The position numbers and the translations under genes were made by a program. From Rossellomorea aquimaris (GTDB taxonomy: Bacteria > Bacillota > Bacilli > Bacillales > Fictibacillaceae): a DNA stretch of 64,000 bases. Below are positions 15,698 through 24,460 of the stretch, in pieces. How positions within the stretch are numbered: the first letter of the stretch is position 1; each line of letters starts with the position of its first letter. The stretch lies in NCBI GenBank assembly GCA_020524245.1, contig JAIVLN010000008.1:32564-96563 (forward strand), written 5' to 3'. Under the pieces are notes generated by a model that saw nothing but the letters and a program-made list of their open reading frames with translations, ran no database searches and was not told where the DNA came from.

Positions 15698-16492
15698 TTA
15701 CTCTTTAACAAATGATTCCCTGACCCGCTTCCAAAATGGGAATGGTCGGAATCGGGCAAATCGTACTTTCTCCTCGGCCACTCTGCATTGGATGGATTTC
15801 ACTTTTTCATGCAGTAAGAAAAGATGGTCGATTGTAATGTGGAAATCCACATCATTCACCGGCTTCAAAAGACATGTATGATGCTGAGGCAACACAAGCG
15901 GTGAACCGACTGTCCGGAACACACGATTGTTGATGGATGCCATTTCCGACAGCTGTATGGATGGTAGTGATGGATGGATGATTGCTCCACCTAGTGCTTT
16001 ATTGTAGGCTGTACTTCCAGATGGTGTGGAAATGCATAGTCCATCACCCCTGAACGTTTCAAACTCTTCTCCCTTGATCTCTACGTTCATGACAAGGGAA
16101 CCTTCTACACTTTTCACTGTACATTCATTCATCGCGAGATAACGGCTTTCCTTCTCATCGTTCAAATATCGGACGGTCACTTCCAGAAGCGGATACTCGA
16201 CGATCTGGAAAGGTGTTTTTGCAATGTGGATGACAAGCTTCTCCACTTCATCAGGCGTCCAGTCTGCATAAAACCCCAGATGACCTGTGTGGACCCCGAC
16301 AAATGCCGTTTGATCGACCCGTTCGATGTAATGGTGGAAAGCGTGAAGCAATGTTCCGTCACCGCCGATGGATATGACAATATCCGGTTCCTTCTCATTG
16401 AAGGTCAGATCGAAGTCTGTCAAATACGATTTGATTTTCTTTTCAAGCTTTGCGGATGTTTCATCACCCTTAGAAATAATCGAAAAATTCAT
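15698..16492 (-). CDS. nadK: NAD kinase NadK (PpnKA)
   Basis: 264 residues, standard for the Gram-positive enzyme that makes NADP from NAD and ATP. GGDGT at residues 43-47 carries the catalytic Asp45; NECTVKS and TPSGSTAYN (about 146-154) are the NAD-binding segments. It lies between the alarmone synthetase gene and yjbO, 41 and 12 bases away, all leftward, matching the yjbL-yjbM-nadK-yjbO order of B. subtilis. Confidence 0.95.
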   Translation of the reverse strand: MNFSIISKGDETSAKLEKKIKSYLTDFDLTFNEKEPDIVISIGGDGTLLHAFHHYIERVDQTAFVGVHTGHLGFYADWTPDEVEKLVIHIAKTPFQIVEYPLLEVTVRYLNDEKESRYLAMNECTVKSVEGSLVMNVEIKGEEFETFRGDGLCISTPSGSTAYNKALGGAIIHPSLPSIQLSEMASINNRVFRTVGSPLVLPQHHTCLLKPVNDVDFHITIDHLFLLHEKVKSIQCRVAEEKVRFARFRPFPFWKRVRESFVKE

Positions 16493-16533
16493 CTGCCATC
16501 GCTTCCTTACTCTAATTTTCCTAATACATGCCG

Positions 16534-17160
16534 TTATGTAAGCTTCCGCTGCTCTTTCTGCTCGAAAATTTTCTGAGCCTCTTGGATCTCACCTTTTATC
16601 AATGACATTTCTTCGTCTAAACGGAATGCCGCTTCTGCCGCTCTTTGTAGTCGGTTTTCGATTTTCTTCGGAATTGCACCGGAGTACTTGTAGTTCAATG
16701 AATGCTCGATTGTTGCCCAAAAGTTCATTGCCAGTGTACGGATCTGTATTTCCACAAGCAGGTTCTTTTCGGTTTCTCCTATTTGAACAGGATAGGATAC
16801 GACGACATGGAAAGAGCGATATCCGCTTGGCTTCTTATGCGTGATGTAATCTCGTTCCTCAACGATTTTCAGATCTTTTCTCTTCTCGAGCAAGTGGATG
16901 ACGGCATAGATGTCATCAACGAATTGACACATCACCCGGATTCCAGCAATGTCTTGGATTTCCGTCTCTATATCCTCAAGCGAGAGGTTTTTTCGTTTCG
17001 TCTTATCGATGATACTTGCAATCGGCTTTACCCTGCCGGTTACAAATTCAATCGGGGAATGCTTGTTTTCAATCAAGCATTGCTCCCGGACACCCTTCAA
17101 TTTGATCTTCAATTCTTCCACTGCTTGTTTATATGGGTTCAAAAAAACGTTCCAATCCAT
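16534..17160 (-). CDS. yjbM: Small alarmone synthetase, RelQ/SasB type (YjbM)
   Basis: 208 residues from the ATG at 17160, which follows GGTGG; a more distal in-frame start at 17181 is not needed. It makes (p)ppGpp from GTP or GDP and ATP. Only the RelA/SpoT synthetase domain is present: [48 protein letters not shown] and a C-terminal [13 protein letters not shown] helix that supports tetramers. There is no hydrolase, TGS or ACT domain. First or second gene of the leftward yjbL-yjbM-nadK-yjbO group. Confidence 0.93.
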   Translation of the reverse strand: MDWNVFLNPYKQAVEELKIKLKGVREQCLIENKHSPIEFVTGRVKPIASIIDKTKRKNLSLEDIETEIQDIAGIRVMCQFVDDIYAVIHLLEKRKDLKIVEERDYITHKKPSGYRSFHVVVSYPVQIGETEKNLLVEIQIRTLAMNFWATIEHSLNYKYSGAIPKKIENRLQRAAEAAFRLDEEMSLIKGEIQEAQKIFEQKEQRKLT

Positions 17161-17199
17161 CTGACCACCACCGAATTTCATTTTCGGAAGCGTGTGGGT

Positions 17200-17589
17200 T
17201 TATTCTTTTACTGGTTCGAAGATTTCCTCCACACTGCTCATCATTTCGCTTCCGTAGTTTGCATTACCTGAAATATTTTGAATCAAATATTCAAGTTCCT
17301 CTCTCAACCCGTCCATTGGGAAGGATCCGTGGTGTGATAAGGACAAGACACCTTCTTTTTCTTCTGTTAAGACTGATTTCAGCTCTGACCAGTGATCCTT
17401 CGGTATAGAAACATAGATAAAGCTATCGTCTGTTTCCAATATGTAAATGAATGATAGAGAGTCAGAGTCCACTAGGACTTGTCCTGATGGTTCCAAATTC
17501 AAATCCTTCTCTAGCGATTCACTTTTGCAATTGAATTGTATCGTGTTGTCTTTCACTTCAGTTGATGTCACTTCTAGTCTTGCAGTCAT
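17200..17589 (-). CDS. yjbL: Conserved hypothetical protein YjbL-like
   Basis: 129 residues, mostly beta-strand-like and acidic, with no recognised catalytic motif. Assigned to YjbL from its length (122 in B. subtilis) and its place directly upstream of yjbM. It is divergent from yjbK. Start ATG follows AGGAGG. Function unknown. Confidence 0.8.
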   Translation of the reverse strand: MTARLEVTSTEVKDNTIQFNCKSESLEKDLNLEPSGQVLVDSDSLSFIYILETDDSFIYVSIPKDHWSELKSVLTEEKEGVLSLSHHGSFPMDGLREELEYLIQNISGNANYGSEMMSSVEEIFEPVKE

Positions 17590-17717
17590 GATGGTCCTCC
17601 TAAACTAAATCTGATTTCCACCTCTTAGTGTATCACATTTTCCAATCGGATAATAATTGTAGAGACGGGGCGGTTATGAGATAATGACCGAAAAATCCAT
17701 CCAGGAGATGAGACATA

Positions 17718-18296
17718 ATGGAACAAGAATTGGAAATCGAATTGAAAAACTTAGTGACGAGTGAAGAGTTCGAAAGGTTGGTCTCACACTTTTCCATTCC
17801 AAAAGATCAGTTCAAGTCACAGACGAACTATTACTTTGATACAAGTGACTTTGCATTGAAAAAGCACGGGTGTGCCCTGCGAATACGGGAGAAAGACAAT
17901 ACCTTTACATTCACTTTGAAAGAACCTCAAGGAGATGGCTTGCTGGAATCCAATGAGAAATTATCTGACGAAGACGCCGAGCTGCTCATTAAAGGAGAAG
18001 GGCTTGAGACCAGTGAACTATTGGATCATCTTCAAGAAAAGTATCAGATTCATCCTTCCGATTTATGCAATCTCGGCTCATTGGAAACCTACCGTCATGA
18101 AGAGACTTATCAATCGGGTTTGCTCGTGTTCGATCATTCTAAGTATCTAGGTGTAGAGGATTTTGAATTAGAATTCGAAGTATCTGATCGTAAACAAGGG
18201 GAAGTAGAATTTGAGGCCCTTTTATCGGAGTTCGACATTCCAAATAGAGAAACGCCGAACAAAATCCAGCGCTTTTTCAATCAAAAGCATAAATAA
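17718..18296 (+). CDS. yjbK: CYTH-domain phosphohydrolase-like protein YjbK
   Basis: 192 residues. ELEIELKNLV at the N-terminus is the ExExK signature of CYTH tunnel enzymes, followed by NYYFDT, ALRIREK and FTLKEP strands with alternating charged residues, and a late ELEFEV. CYTH proteins bind triphosphates with divalent metals (adenylate cyclase, thiamine triphosphatase, inorganic triphosphatase). The substrate is not known. Its place opposite the alarmone synthetase is conserved with B. subtilis. The start follows CAGGAGATGAG. Confidence 0.92.
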   Translation: MEQELEIELKNLVTSEEFERLVSHFSIPKDQFKSQTNYYFDTSDFALKKHGCALRIREKDNTFTFTLKEPQGDGLLESNEKLSDEDAELLIKGEGLETSELLDHLQEKYQIHPSDLCNLGSLETYRHEETYQSGLLVFDHSKYLGVEDFELEFEVSDRKQGEVEFEALLSEFDIPNRETPNKIQRFFNQKHK

Positions 18297-18382
18297 GGTG
18301 CTCTTAGCTTTGTCCAAATTTTTCTATCTTCACTTAAATCATTTTGATATGATATGAGTAGTAGAGAAAGTGGGGATGATTT

Positions 18383-19003
18383 TTGAACAGCCAATGGATT
18401 CAGTCTTTCTTACAACTCCAGTCACTTCGTCAAATCGACTTCAAATCAAGTCCTATATCTTCACCATCAGGAAAGGCCGTATGGAGTCAGATTTTTGAAA
18501 GCGAGCTGCAATCATTACTGGGAACGAAGTCAAACACTCAGATGAAACAGATAATCAATCGACCAACCATGCAACCACAAATCGGTAGCCCGATGTTGGT
18601 GAACCAGGCACCTATTTCTAAAGATCTAACTTATTCCTCATACATAAATGAAGCAGCAGAACGGTTTGGAGTCGACCCGAAGTTAATTTATTCGGTCATC
18701 AAGCAAGAGTCCAACTTCAAAGCGATGAGCACAAGTCCAGCGGGCGCGATGGGATTGATGCAACTCATGCCGAAAACGGCAGAAGGTCTTGGTGTCCGGA
18801 ACCCCTATAACCCGAGGGAAAACATCATGGGTGGCACGAAATATTTGAAGCAGATGCTCGATCGTTATGAGGGGAACGTCCAAAAAGCACTTGCCGCCTA
18901 TAACGCAGGTCCCGGAAATGTCGACAAGTATGACGGAATCCCACCTTTCAAAGAAACGACCCAGTATGTCAAGAAAGTAATCGCAAACTTCCAAAGTGTA
19001 TAA
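18383..19003 (+). CDS. cwlQ: Lytic transglycosylase YjbJ/CwlQ type
   Basis: 206 residues from a TTG start at 18383 with GTGGGGATG upstream. The C-terminal half is an SLT (goose-lysozyme-like) domain: YSVIKQESNF with catalytic Glu109, SPAGAMGLMQLMPKTA, NIMGGTKYL and ALAAYNAGPGNVDKY. The N-terminal 80 residues are Gln/Ser-rich and show no clear signal peptide. The B. subtilis orthologue CwlQ cleaves glycan strands and also has muramidase activity. A terminator follows directly. Confidence 0.9.
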   Translation: MNSQWIQSFLQLQSLRQIDFKSSPISSPSGKAVWSQIFESELQSLLGTKSNTQMKQIINRPTMQPQIGSPMLVNQAPISKDLTYSSYINEAAERFGVDPKLIYSVIKQESNFKAMSTSPAGAMGLMQLMPKTAEGLGVRNPYNPRENIMGGTKYLKQMLDRYEGNVQKALAAYNAGPGNVDKYDGIPPFKETTQYVKKVIANFQSV

Positions 19004-19014
19004 TTCATTATGTA

Positions 19015-19044
19015 AAAAGATGACTCCGCTGAGTCATCTTTTTT
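19015..19044 (+). terminator. Intrinsic terminator of cwlQ
   Basis: AAAAGATGACTC pairs with GAGTCATCTTTT, followed by TT. Confidence 0.9.
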
Positions 19045-19190
19045 AGCTTGTTTTTGGACAATCGCCTGTCTATTATGTTAGAAACACATAGGTAAGCAAT
19101 TTCATCGAATCAGATTGTTTGCTCAAATCCGATGTGCATTGCTAAAATAAGTATGAACTTCTTGGAACAAAATAAGGTAGGTTACTTTAT

Positions 19191-19571
19191 ATGAATAATG
19201 AAACGACTCCATTCGAAGCAATCGGTGGGTTTGATAAAATTGAACAATTAGTAGAAGCATTTTATGGGAGGGTACAAGCCCATCCAGATCTTGCACCAAT
19301 CTTTCCGGATGACCTGACAGAAACGATGCGTAAACAGAAACAGTTTTTAAGTCAATTTTTAGGGGGCCCTCCTCTCTATACGGAGGAACATGGTCATCCT
19401 ATGCTTCGCGCAAGACATCTTCCATTCCCGATTACAAGGAGCCGTGCTGAAGCCTGGTTATCCTGTATGAAAAGCGCCATGGATGAAGTGAATTTGGAAA
19501 GTCCTTATAAGGAACAAATCTTCAGTCGTTTAACGATGACGGCTTATCACATGGTTAACAATCCTGAATAA
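19191..19571 (+). CDS. yjbI: Truncated haemoglobin YjbI (group II)
   Basis: 126 residues, the length of group II truncated globins. FYGRVQAHPDLAPIFPDD carries the B-helix Tyr region, QFLGGPPLYTEEHGHPMLRARHLPFPI leads to the proximal His region, and AWLSCM follows. In B. subtilis YjbI binds oxygen and has been linked to protection of TasA-type surface protein from hypochlorous acid. It ends 24 bases before spxH and is probably co-transcribed with it. A likely promoter is TTGCTC-18-TAAAAT at about 19121-19150. Confidence 0.92.
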   Translation: MNNETTPFEAIGGFDKIEQLVEAFYGRVQAHPDLAPIFPDDLTETMRKQKQFLSQFLGGPPLYTEEHGHPMLRARHLPFPITRSRAEAWLSCMKSAMDEVNLESPYKEQIFSRLTMTAYHMVNNPE

Positions 19572-19595
19572 GATCGAGAGAAAGGAGAATAACCA

Positions 19596-20513
19596 TTGAC
19601 TACTACAGATCATCATCAATCATCTGATCTAGAGTGCGGATATGAATGCGAACTACCTGCACCTTCAGGTAATCGTCCAATTGAAATATACTCCTTCGTC
19701 GATCCGCTCTGTCCGGAATGTTGGGGTTTAGAGCCTGTTATCAAAAAACTGCAAATCGAATATGGAAATCATTTTCGTCTTCGTCACTTGATGGGAGGAC
19801 GGATTGAATACTGGAATTCTGTCGTACAAAAGCGAAACGGAATCTGCTCGAAAGAAGACGTTGCAAAAAAATGGGAAATTACCGCGAATCGATCGGGTAT
19901 GTCTTGCGATGGTGATGTTTGGTTTGAAGATCCTATCCAGACACCTTATATCGCTTCCATTGCTGTAAAAGCAGCTGAATTGCAAGGAAAATCAGGCGGA
20001 ATGCGATTCTTAAGGAAGCTTAGAGAAGTGTTGTTCTTACAAAAGCAGAACATTACAAAGTTGGAAGTGCTGATTAATTGTGCAGATGAAGCGGGACTTG
20101 ATATTGAAGAATTCAAGAAAGATCTTCATTCTGAATCGGCCGTGAAAGCATTCCAATGTGATGTAAAAACCACACAGGAAATGGAGGTCAACCAACTTCC
20201 GTCCCTCGTATTCTTCAGCGATACTTCAGATGAGGGAATTAAAATCACAGGAATGTATTCGTATGATGTGTATGTACACATTCTCGAAGAATTACTTGGG
20301 GAGTTACCTGAAAAATGCACCCCTCCATCTCTAGAGCATTTCCTAAAGAAATATCAATTCGTTGCAACAAAAGAAATTTCAGAGGTGTATAACCTTTCAT
20401 CACGAGAAGTAGAGAACGAAATGAAGAAACTTGTTTTACAACAAGTAGTTGAACGTGTACCTGTCAAACACGGAACCTTTTGGCGGTACAACAAAAACAG
20501 CCAATCCGAATAA
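19596..20513 (+). CDS. spxH: Spx degradation adaptor SpxH (YjbH)
   Basis: 305 residues from a TTG start behind GAAAGGAG. DsbA-like thioredoxin fold with DPLCPECWGLEP holding the CPEC pair near residue 38, and Cys/His-rich residues at the N-terminus (LECGYECELP) that in the family bind zinc. SpxH presents Spx to ClpXP and is inactivated or aggregated under disulfide stress. Spx itself is encoded at 29195. The C-terminus KHGTFWRYNKN looks like a winged-helix tail. Ends in a short terminator shared with the facing Nudix gene. Confidence 0.93.
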   Translation: MTTTDHHQSSDLECGYECELPAPSGNRPIEIYSFVDPLCPECWGLEPVIKKLQIEYGNHFRLRHLMGGRIEYWNSVVQKRNGICSKEDVAKKWEITANRSGMSCDGDVWFEDPIQTPYIASIAVKAAELQGKSGGMRFLRKLREVLFLQKQNITKLEVLINCADEAGLDIEEFKKDLHSESAVKAFQCDVKTTQEMEVNQLPSLVFFSDTSDEGIKITGMYSYDVYVHILEELLGELPEKCTPPSLEHFLKKYQFVATKEISEVYNLSSREVENEMKKLVLQQVVERVPVKHGTFWRYNKNSQSE

Positions 20514-20525
20514 GGATTGGTTGTT
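20497..20525. terminator. Small bidirectional hairpin between spxH and the Nudix gene
   Basis: CCAATCC pairs with GGATTGG around GAATAA, flanked by AACAG and TTGTTT. T runs are short, so termination strength is uncertain. Confidence 0.5.
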
Positions 20526-20962
20526 TATATATATCGTAATTTTTGAAGGATAGATGATGGTCTCAATTCAATTTCATGTACTTTCTCAAGATCCATCCAA
20601 ACAGGTTCATAAATGCCTTTCTCTTCTGCATGATTGTAAAACTCAGGTCCAGTTCCTGTACCGAATACTCCACTTAATGATTTTACCAAGAAGAAATGAT
20701 GTACCCCATGCCATTCGTCTATATGAATTAAGCGATCTATACTCACCTCTAATCCGAGCTCTTCTTTCCCCTCACGTATTGCTGTCTGTTCTGCAGTCTC
20801 CCCGTCTTCTATTCCACCACCAGGAACCACATAATATTCAGCCTCGTTTTTCACTCTTCTAATGAGCGCAATCTTACCGTCTTGTATCAAAATCACTCTG
20901 CTCGAATCCCTCAAGTTCGTTTTGACCTCCTCTAATAGAGCATGTTCATTAAGCCGAATCAT
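20525..20962 (-). CDS. Nudix hydrolase
   Basis: 145 residues. The Nudix box runs from GGGIEDGE through REGKEELGL (about residues 48-71), matching Gx5Ex7REUxEExGU. A VVPGGG strand precedes it. Substrate unknown; the N-terminal RVILIQDGKIALIRR strand is typical of small MutT-like housekeeping enzymes. It is not part of the B. subtilis yjb order at this point, so it is a lineage-specific insertion between spxH and pepF. Confidence 0.9.
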   Translation of the reverse strand: MIRLNEHALLEEVKTNLRDSSRVILIQDGKIALIRRVKNEAEYYVVPGGGIEDGETAEQTAIREGKEELGLEVSIDRLIHIDEWHGVHHFFLVKSLSGVFGTGTGPEFYNHAEEKGIYEPVWMDLEKVHEIELRPSSILQKLRYI

Positions 20963-20991
20963 AGGATAGTAATGAAGGGAGATGGGTGTGA

Positions 20992-21177
20992 ATGCCTATA
21001 CGGATCGGAACGTTTATCGGGTTGATTTCCATTATTATTAGTTTTATCCTAGTCGTGTTCGGTTTCCTCAAGCTTTTTCCATTGTTCATAGCCACTCCGC
21101 TCTTATTTATGTCAATCTTCTTCTTAATCTCACGCTTCAATAACCGTAATCGCTTCAAAGGCTTCAAGAACGCTTGA
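20992..21177 (+). CDS. Small two-helix membrane protein
   Basis: 61 residues from an ATG behind GAAGGGAGATGGG. Two hydrophobic helices (about 5-26 and 30-50) are followed by a basic tail FNNRNRFKGFKNA that should face the cytosol. No family recognised. It is divergent from the Nudix gene and convergent with pepF. Confidence 0.55.
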   Translation: MPIRIGTFIGLISIIISFILVVFGFLKLFPLFIATPLLFMSIFFLISRFNNRNRFKGFKNA

Positions 21178-21201
21178 CGGCTACAGACTCCTTTAACATG
21201 T

Positions 21202-21240
21202 AAAAACTGGCCCATAACCGTAATGGCTGGGCCAGTTTAA
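21202..21240. terminator. Bidirectional terminator between the small membrane protein gene and pepF
   Basis: AAACTGGCCC pairs with GGGCCAGTTT across 18 bases; an A5 tract before the stem serves the minus strand. Confidence 0.75.
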
Positions 21241-21248
21241 CTTTATTC

Positions 21249-23069
21249 TTATTCGTCTTCGAAAAGCAATTCTTCCATTTCATCCAGGACACTTTCAAAT
21301 ACAGAAAGTGCTTCTTCAATCGGCTTGCTGCTTGTCATGTCGACACCAGCCTTCTTCAACACCTCGATTGGATAATCTGAACTTCCCGCCTTCAAGAATT
21401 CCAGATAACGCTCAACCGCAGGTTCTCCTTCATTAAGGATTTGTTTGGAAAGTGAAGCAGCAGCACTGAAGCCTGTTGCATATTGATAGACATAGTAATT
21501 GTAATAGAAGTGTGGAATTCGTGCCCATTCCAGACCGATTTCCTCATCGATGATGATGTCCTCACCGAAATACTTCTCGTTCAGTGCATAATACAGTTTT
21601 GTAAGCAAGTCAGGAGTCAATGCTTCTCCAGCTGCAGCACGTTCATGAATCATTTGTTCGAATTCAGCGAACATCGTCTGACGGAAAACGGTTCCACGGA
21701 ATCCTTCCAAGTGGTGGTTCAACAGATAGAGCTTTTTCTTTTTATCATCGGTATTCTTCAACAAGTAATCGTTCAATAGTGCCTCGTTACAAGTTGAAGC
21801 GACTTCCGCTACGAAAATGGAGTAATTCGCATAAGGATACGGCTGATTTTCCCTTGTGTAATAGCTGTGCACGGAGTGACCGATTTCGTGGGTCAACGTA
21901 AAGAGATTGTTTACGTTATCCTGCCAATTTAGAAGGATGTATGGCATTGTTCCATACGTACCAGACGAATATGCTCCGCTTCGCTTCCCGACGTTTTCTT
22001 GAACGTCGATCCAGCGCTTTTCATATCCTTCACCAACGATGTTTACGTACTTCTCACCCAGTGGTGCCAGGCTCTTGAGTACAAGCTCCTTCGCCTCGTC
22101 ATAAGGGATTTCCATTTTGGCATCTTTTACAATTGGCGTGTACAGGTCGTACATGTGCAGCTCATCCAGGCCAAGCGCTTTTTTACGCAAGCGAACATAG
22201 CGATGAAGCAAGTGCAGATTATCGTTCACTGTTTTGACGAGGTTGTCATACACCTGTTCTGGAATGTTGTTGGAATCCAATGCTGCCTGACGAGCAGAAT
22301 CATATTTCCGCACGCGTGCATTGAAGTTATCTTTTTTAACGTTACCGCTCAATGTACTCGCGAACGTATTCTTAAACTTGTCATATGTTCCATACATGGC
22401 TTTGAACGCATTTTTTCGGACTTTAGGATCATCACTTTCCAAAAACCGGATATAGCGGCCATGTGTTATTTCGACTTCTTCCCCATTCTCATCTTTAATG
22501 GTAGGGAACTTCATATCGGCATTGTTAAGCATTCCAAAGGTGTTACTAGGGCTGCTCGTCACTTCGCTTACACCTGCAAGGAGCGCTTCTTCTTTTTGGG
22601 AAAGAACGTGAGGACGACTGCGATTGATTTCATCCAAGAAATGCTCATACAGTTTCAATTCTTCTTTTTCCTCAACGAAAGAACGGATTTGGCTTTCTTC
22701 CAGAGAGAGGATTTCAGGTACGATGTAGGAAAGGTGACTGCTCGTCTCAGTTGCCAATGAAGCTGCGCGATCATTCAATCCTTGATAGAAAGAATTGGTC
22801 GTATCTTGATCATAGCGCATATGTGCATATGTATAGAGCTTTCCTAAGCGCATTGTTATCTCATCTTGTAATTGCAGCGCTTCATAGAACGTATGGGCAG
22901 ATTCACCGAGTTTGCCCTGATATTGATCGATTTGGGGAATCATTTCTTTTACTTGTTTGAATTCTTGCTCCCATGCATCATCTGTTGAAAAGATATCTTC
23001 CAAGTCCCAGGTATCTTGGACAGGAATTTCGTCTCTTTTTGGAAGCGATTTCACTGCTTGTTCTGCCAT
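21249..23069 (-). CDS. pepF: Oligoendopeptidase F
   Basis: 606 residues, M3-family zinc metallopeptidase cutting peptides of about 7-17 residues in the cytosol. HEIGH at residues 394-398 holds the two zinc His and the catalytic Glu; the third ligand lies in the following helix (VAEVAST, Glu about 424). The N-terminal DTWDLEDIF is the usual oligoF start. It sits between spxH and coiA as in B. subtilis. Together with Opp it can process imported peptides. Confidence 0.96.
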   Translation of the reverse strand: MAEQAVKSLPKRDEIPVQDTWDLEDIFSTDDAWEQEFKQVKEMIPQIDQYQGKLGESAHTFYEALQLQDEITMRLGKLYTYAHMRYDQDTTNSFYQGLNDRAASLATETSSHLSYIVPEILSLEESQIRSFVEEKEELKLYEHFLDEINRSRPHVLSQKEEALLAGVSEVTSSPSNTFGMLNNADMKFPTIKDENGEEVEITHGRYIRFLESDDPKVRKNAFKAMYGTYDKFKNTFASTLSGNVKKDNFNARVRKYDSARQAALDSNNIPEQVYDNLVKTVNDNLHLLHRYVRLRKKALGLDELHMYDLYTPIVKDAKMEIPYDEAKELVLKSLAPLGEKYVNIVGEGYEKRWIDVQENVGKRSGAYSSGTYGTMPYILLNWQDNVNNLFTLTHEIGHSVHSYYTRENQPYPYANYSIFVAEVASTCNEALLNDYLLKNTDDKKKKLYLLNHHLEGFRGTVFRQTMFAEFEQMIHERAAAGEALTPDLLTKLYYALNEKYFGEDIIIDEEIGLEWARIPHFYYNYYVYQYATGFSAAASLSKQILNEGEPAVERYLEFLKAGSSDYPIEVLKKAGVDMTSSKPIEEALSVFESVLDEMEELLFEDE

Positions 23070-23148
23070 AGTATTGTATTCCTCCTTCTAATCTCAACTA
23101 AATTCCATATTACCTTATCTCAATAATAAATTCGAGCAAGTACGTTTA

Positions 23149-24339
23149 TTATCCTTCATTACATGTAAGAATCATTCCTTGTAATTTGTCTTTTGCTTCT
23201 AAGACCGTTTTAGGGAGTTCAGGGTCCCGCTTTTTGACAAATCGACCTTTTCCACCCCACCCGAGTAAACCGGCTTTCCGGAGACATTTCAAATAATCCA
23301 TGATGGCATAGGATAAATGCGAATCGCTATGAAGGTTATGCCTCACCTTGATCCGATACGTTTTTATCAGGTGCAAAAATGGTTTGTATACATCCTTGAA
23401 TTGAAAGGAAGCTCCAACAGGGAGTGGCTTTATGATGTCAATAAGTAGGATGGTCTGCCAAACAAAGGATGGCGTTTCGAACCAGTACATATAATTGGAT
23501 GGCACACCTGCTTCAATAGGAAAAAGACTCGGTACTGCCCCTGAATCAATCAGCCGATGTTTCATGAGAACGACGGACTCATCACGATTCACATGTAAAT
23601 ACAGTCTGTTTTTGAAAACTTTTTGGATCCAGAAGGATATAAAATCTGTTGGTAAGGACTTCGGAGATGGTAAGACCATAGGAAAATGCGCTTTATGAAG
23701 AGGAATGGTTTTGCGTGCTGCGAATATGGTTTGTGAAGAGTACGGGATGATGGAATGAAGTATCGTAAATGCGGAAGTGAGCGGACAATAATACAGAAGG
23801 TAAGGTCTGCGGGAGTCATCAGGAGGATATTGCAAAGCGTTCAAAGCGAGGTCATCTAAGCGGTAAGTCGCTCCATTCAAGTGGGAAATCCTTTTCTCAC
23901 CAAGAATCCAAATTGGATGAATTGCACCTTGTAGATACGACGATGTTCTTTTATAAATGAGCTCGGCTGATAAGGAGGAGCACTGAAACTCAAATGCTAC
24001 CGGAGGGGATTGTGAAGGTAGATACAGGTCAGGGCGTTGGTTCAATATAGGTAGATGTTTTTCAAGCTCTATTACGTAGTTCTGCTTTTCCAGCCATCGA
24101 TACAGCTGCTTCTTTCCAAACAAGTGATACATCGATTCAGGTTCATATTCATCGCGGCATGAGGAGTCTTTCTTGTGTGCGAAATGCCAGATCTTTTTCG
24201 TTCCTAATTTCATAATCACTTCTTCTTGGCAAACGGGACATCGGAACGTTTCTTTCGACCTCAATTGTACCAGGTCCTCTCTTCTCCAATTCTCGGCCAA
24301 GTTACAGAAATGGTTCTTATCCATTAATGCAGTTAACAA
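23149..24339 (-). CDS. coiA: Competence protein CoiA
   Basis: 396 residues from a TTG start (24339) five bases after GAGAGGTGA. An N-terminal zinc-finger-like CPVCQEEVIMKLG...HFAH segment (about 35-55) is followed by a nuclease-like domain with the E-x-Q motif FEFQCSSLS, as in CoiA. CoiA supports recombination of incoming single-stranded DNA during transformation and is normally ComK-controlled. Place between pepF and mecA is conserved. Its presence with med and comZ suggests a complete competence set, though uptake genes are not in view. Confidence 0.9.
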   Translation of the reverse strand: MLTALMDKNHFCNLAENWRREDLVQLRSKETFRCPVCQEEVIMKLGTKKIWHFAHKKDSSCRDEYEPESMYHLFGKKQLYRWLEKQNYVIELEKHLPILNQRPDLYLPSQSPPVAFEFQCSSLSAELIYKRTSSYLQGAIHPIWILGEKRISHLNGATYRLDDLALNALQYPPDDSRRPYLLYYCPLTSAFTILHSIIPYSSQTIFAARKTIPLHKAHFPMVLPSPKSLPTDFISFWIQKVFKNRLYLHVNRDESVVLMKHRLIDSGAVPSLFPIEAGVPSNYMYWFETPSFVWQTILLIDIIKPLPVGASFQFKDVYKPFLHLIKTYRIKVRHNLHSDSHLSYAIMDYLKCLRKAGLLGWGGKGRFVKKRDPELPKTVLEAKDKLQGMILTCNEG

Positions 24340-24418
24340 ACAGTCACCTCTCTTCTATAGTTTTAACATCGTTCCATTAATTGAAAAGATGTTGATGATA
24401 AGAATTCTCCATTTATGA

Positions 24419-24452
24419 AAAAGAAACCTCCTCAAACGAGGAAGTTTCTTTT
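24419..24452 (-). terminator. Terminator of cls
   Basis: AAAGAAACTTCCTC pairs imperfectly with GAGGAGGTTTCTTT on the minus strand with a T-rich tail. Confidence 0.8.
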
Positions 24453-24460
24453 AACGAATA

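Noticed and set aside
16702..17271. 189-codon frame opposite yjbM
   Set aside because: Antisense to a conserved alarmone synthetase; no independent support.
21999..22760. 253-codon open frame on the plus strand opposite pepF
   Set aside because: It is fully antisense to a well-supported metallopeptidase, has no ribosome binding site and a composition typical of a shadow frame.
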